From assembly GCF_022771645.1 (NCBI RefSeq), contig NZ_JALFCU010000101.1, positions 1 through 36,331 of the forward strand: a stretch of 36,331 bases of DNA. The letters run 5' to 3'. Every line of letters begins with the position of its first letter. The stretch's first letter is position 1. The notes beneath the pieces are model-generated. The model did no database searches. It was not told the DNA's origin and saw only the letters and a list, made by a program, of their open reading frames with translations. The stretch comes from Selenomonas sp. (GTDB lineage Bacteria; Bacillota; Negativicutes; Selenomonadales; Selenomonadaceae). The position numbers and the translations under genes are program-made. Below are positions 36,057-36,331 of the stretch, in pieces.

Positions 36057-36331
36057 ATGGCAAACCGTCAGTACAAGGATTCCGTCTTCCGCAAGCTTTT
36101 TCACAACAAACGCGAACTCGCAAGCCTCTATCAGGCCATTCGGCCGGACGACGAAATCCTTGCAAAGGACATCCGCCTCACGACGCTCCACAACGTCTTT
36201 CTCGACAGCCAGAGAAACGATCTCTCCTTCCTTTGGAAACAACGCACCGTCGTGCTCATGGAGCATCAGAGCACATGGAACGAAAACATCCCGCTCCGTA
36301 TGCTGTCATATGCCGACCACGTTTACCGAAA
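36057..36331 (+). CDS. Rpn-family recombination-promoting nuclease/putative transposase (3' end beyond window)
   Basis: The first 91 codons are present. YKDSVFRKLFHNKRELASLY is the Rpn/PDDEXK transposase-like N-terminus; NDLSFLWKQRTVVLMEHQST and IPLRMLSYAD contain the acidic and EHQ residues of the PD-(D/E)XK core. GAGGTG lies 8 nt before ATG 36057. These proteins are DNA nucleases often present in several copies per genome. Confidence 0.87.
   Translation, partial: MANRQYKDSVFRKLFHNKRELASLYQAIRPDDEILAKDIRLTTLHNVFLDSQRNDLSFLWKQRTVVLMEHQSTWNENIPLRMLSYADHVYR

Overview
The window looks like a chromosomal segment of a high-GC, low-GC-lineage (Firmicutes) anaerobe, most likely in Negativicutes near Selenomonas or Mitsuokella. 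This placement is inferred from strong AGGAGG-type ribosome sites, a ParABS locus with Bacillus-type parS palindromes, a split cobalamin methionine synthase, a glycyl radical enzyme and a DUF4446 protein. No rRNA, tRNA or CRISPR array was found.

Layout: (1) 1-5.1 kb, minus strand: a glutamate synthase operon (amidotransferase, FMN/ferredoxin synthase, and a GXGXG domain fused to a GltD-like flavoprotein that is cut by the window edge) behind a consensus promoter. (2) 5.1-5.9 kb: a RelE/ParE-RelB toxin-antitoxin pair with a 40 bp palindromic operator. (3) 5.9-12.1 kb, minus: a three-gene operon of an McrB-like AAA+ protein, an McrC-like DUF2357/PD-(D/E)XK protein with a zinc-ribbon tail, and a DUF3800-helical repeat protein; this is a candidate defence system. 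(4) 12.3-14.7 kb: an M23 peptidase and DUF4446 protein (minus), divergent from an XRE regulator plus a 42-residue membrane peptide. (5) 15.0-20.0 kb: a secreted protein, a DeoR regulator, an esterase pseudogene, an MFS transporter bracketed by two copies of a type I toxin-antitoxin-like cassette (21-residue hydrophobic peptide plus convergent antisense RNA), and a doubly deleted macrodomain/SirTM pseudogene. (6) 20.5-27.4 kb: a glycyl radical enzyme and its activase, a divergent radical SAM protein behind a palindromic operator, and a DUF262/DUF1524 (GmrSD-like) restriction protein. (7) 27.5-30.4 kb: BrnT/BrnA and ParA/ParB. (8) 30.6-34.3 kb: the reactivation domain and core of methionine synthase and a small basic protein. 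(9) 34.3-36.3 kb: a hypothetical protein, a structured RNA gene terminating just before a PBECR4 nuclease-fold gene (type III toxin-antitoxin-like layout), CrcB and a truncated Rpn-family nuclease.

Two features recur across the window. Six copies (one partial) of a composite palindromic element lie between genes. Four parS sites (22553, 27535, 30330, 34245) surround parAB; two of them form the apex of intrinsic terminator hairpins and one lies inside the glycyl radical enzyme gene. The parS density suggests an origin-proximal position.

The strongest candidates for something undescribed are the paired 21-residue peptide/antisense cassettes, the RNA-terminator-PBECR4 locus, the McrB-McrC-DUF3800 operon and the parS-in-terminator elements. 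All assignments come from reading the sequence; no database search was run.
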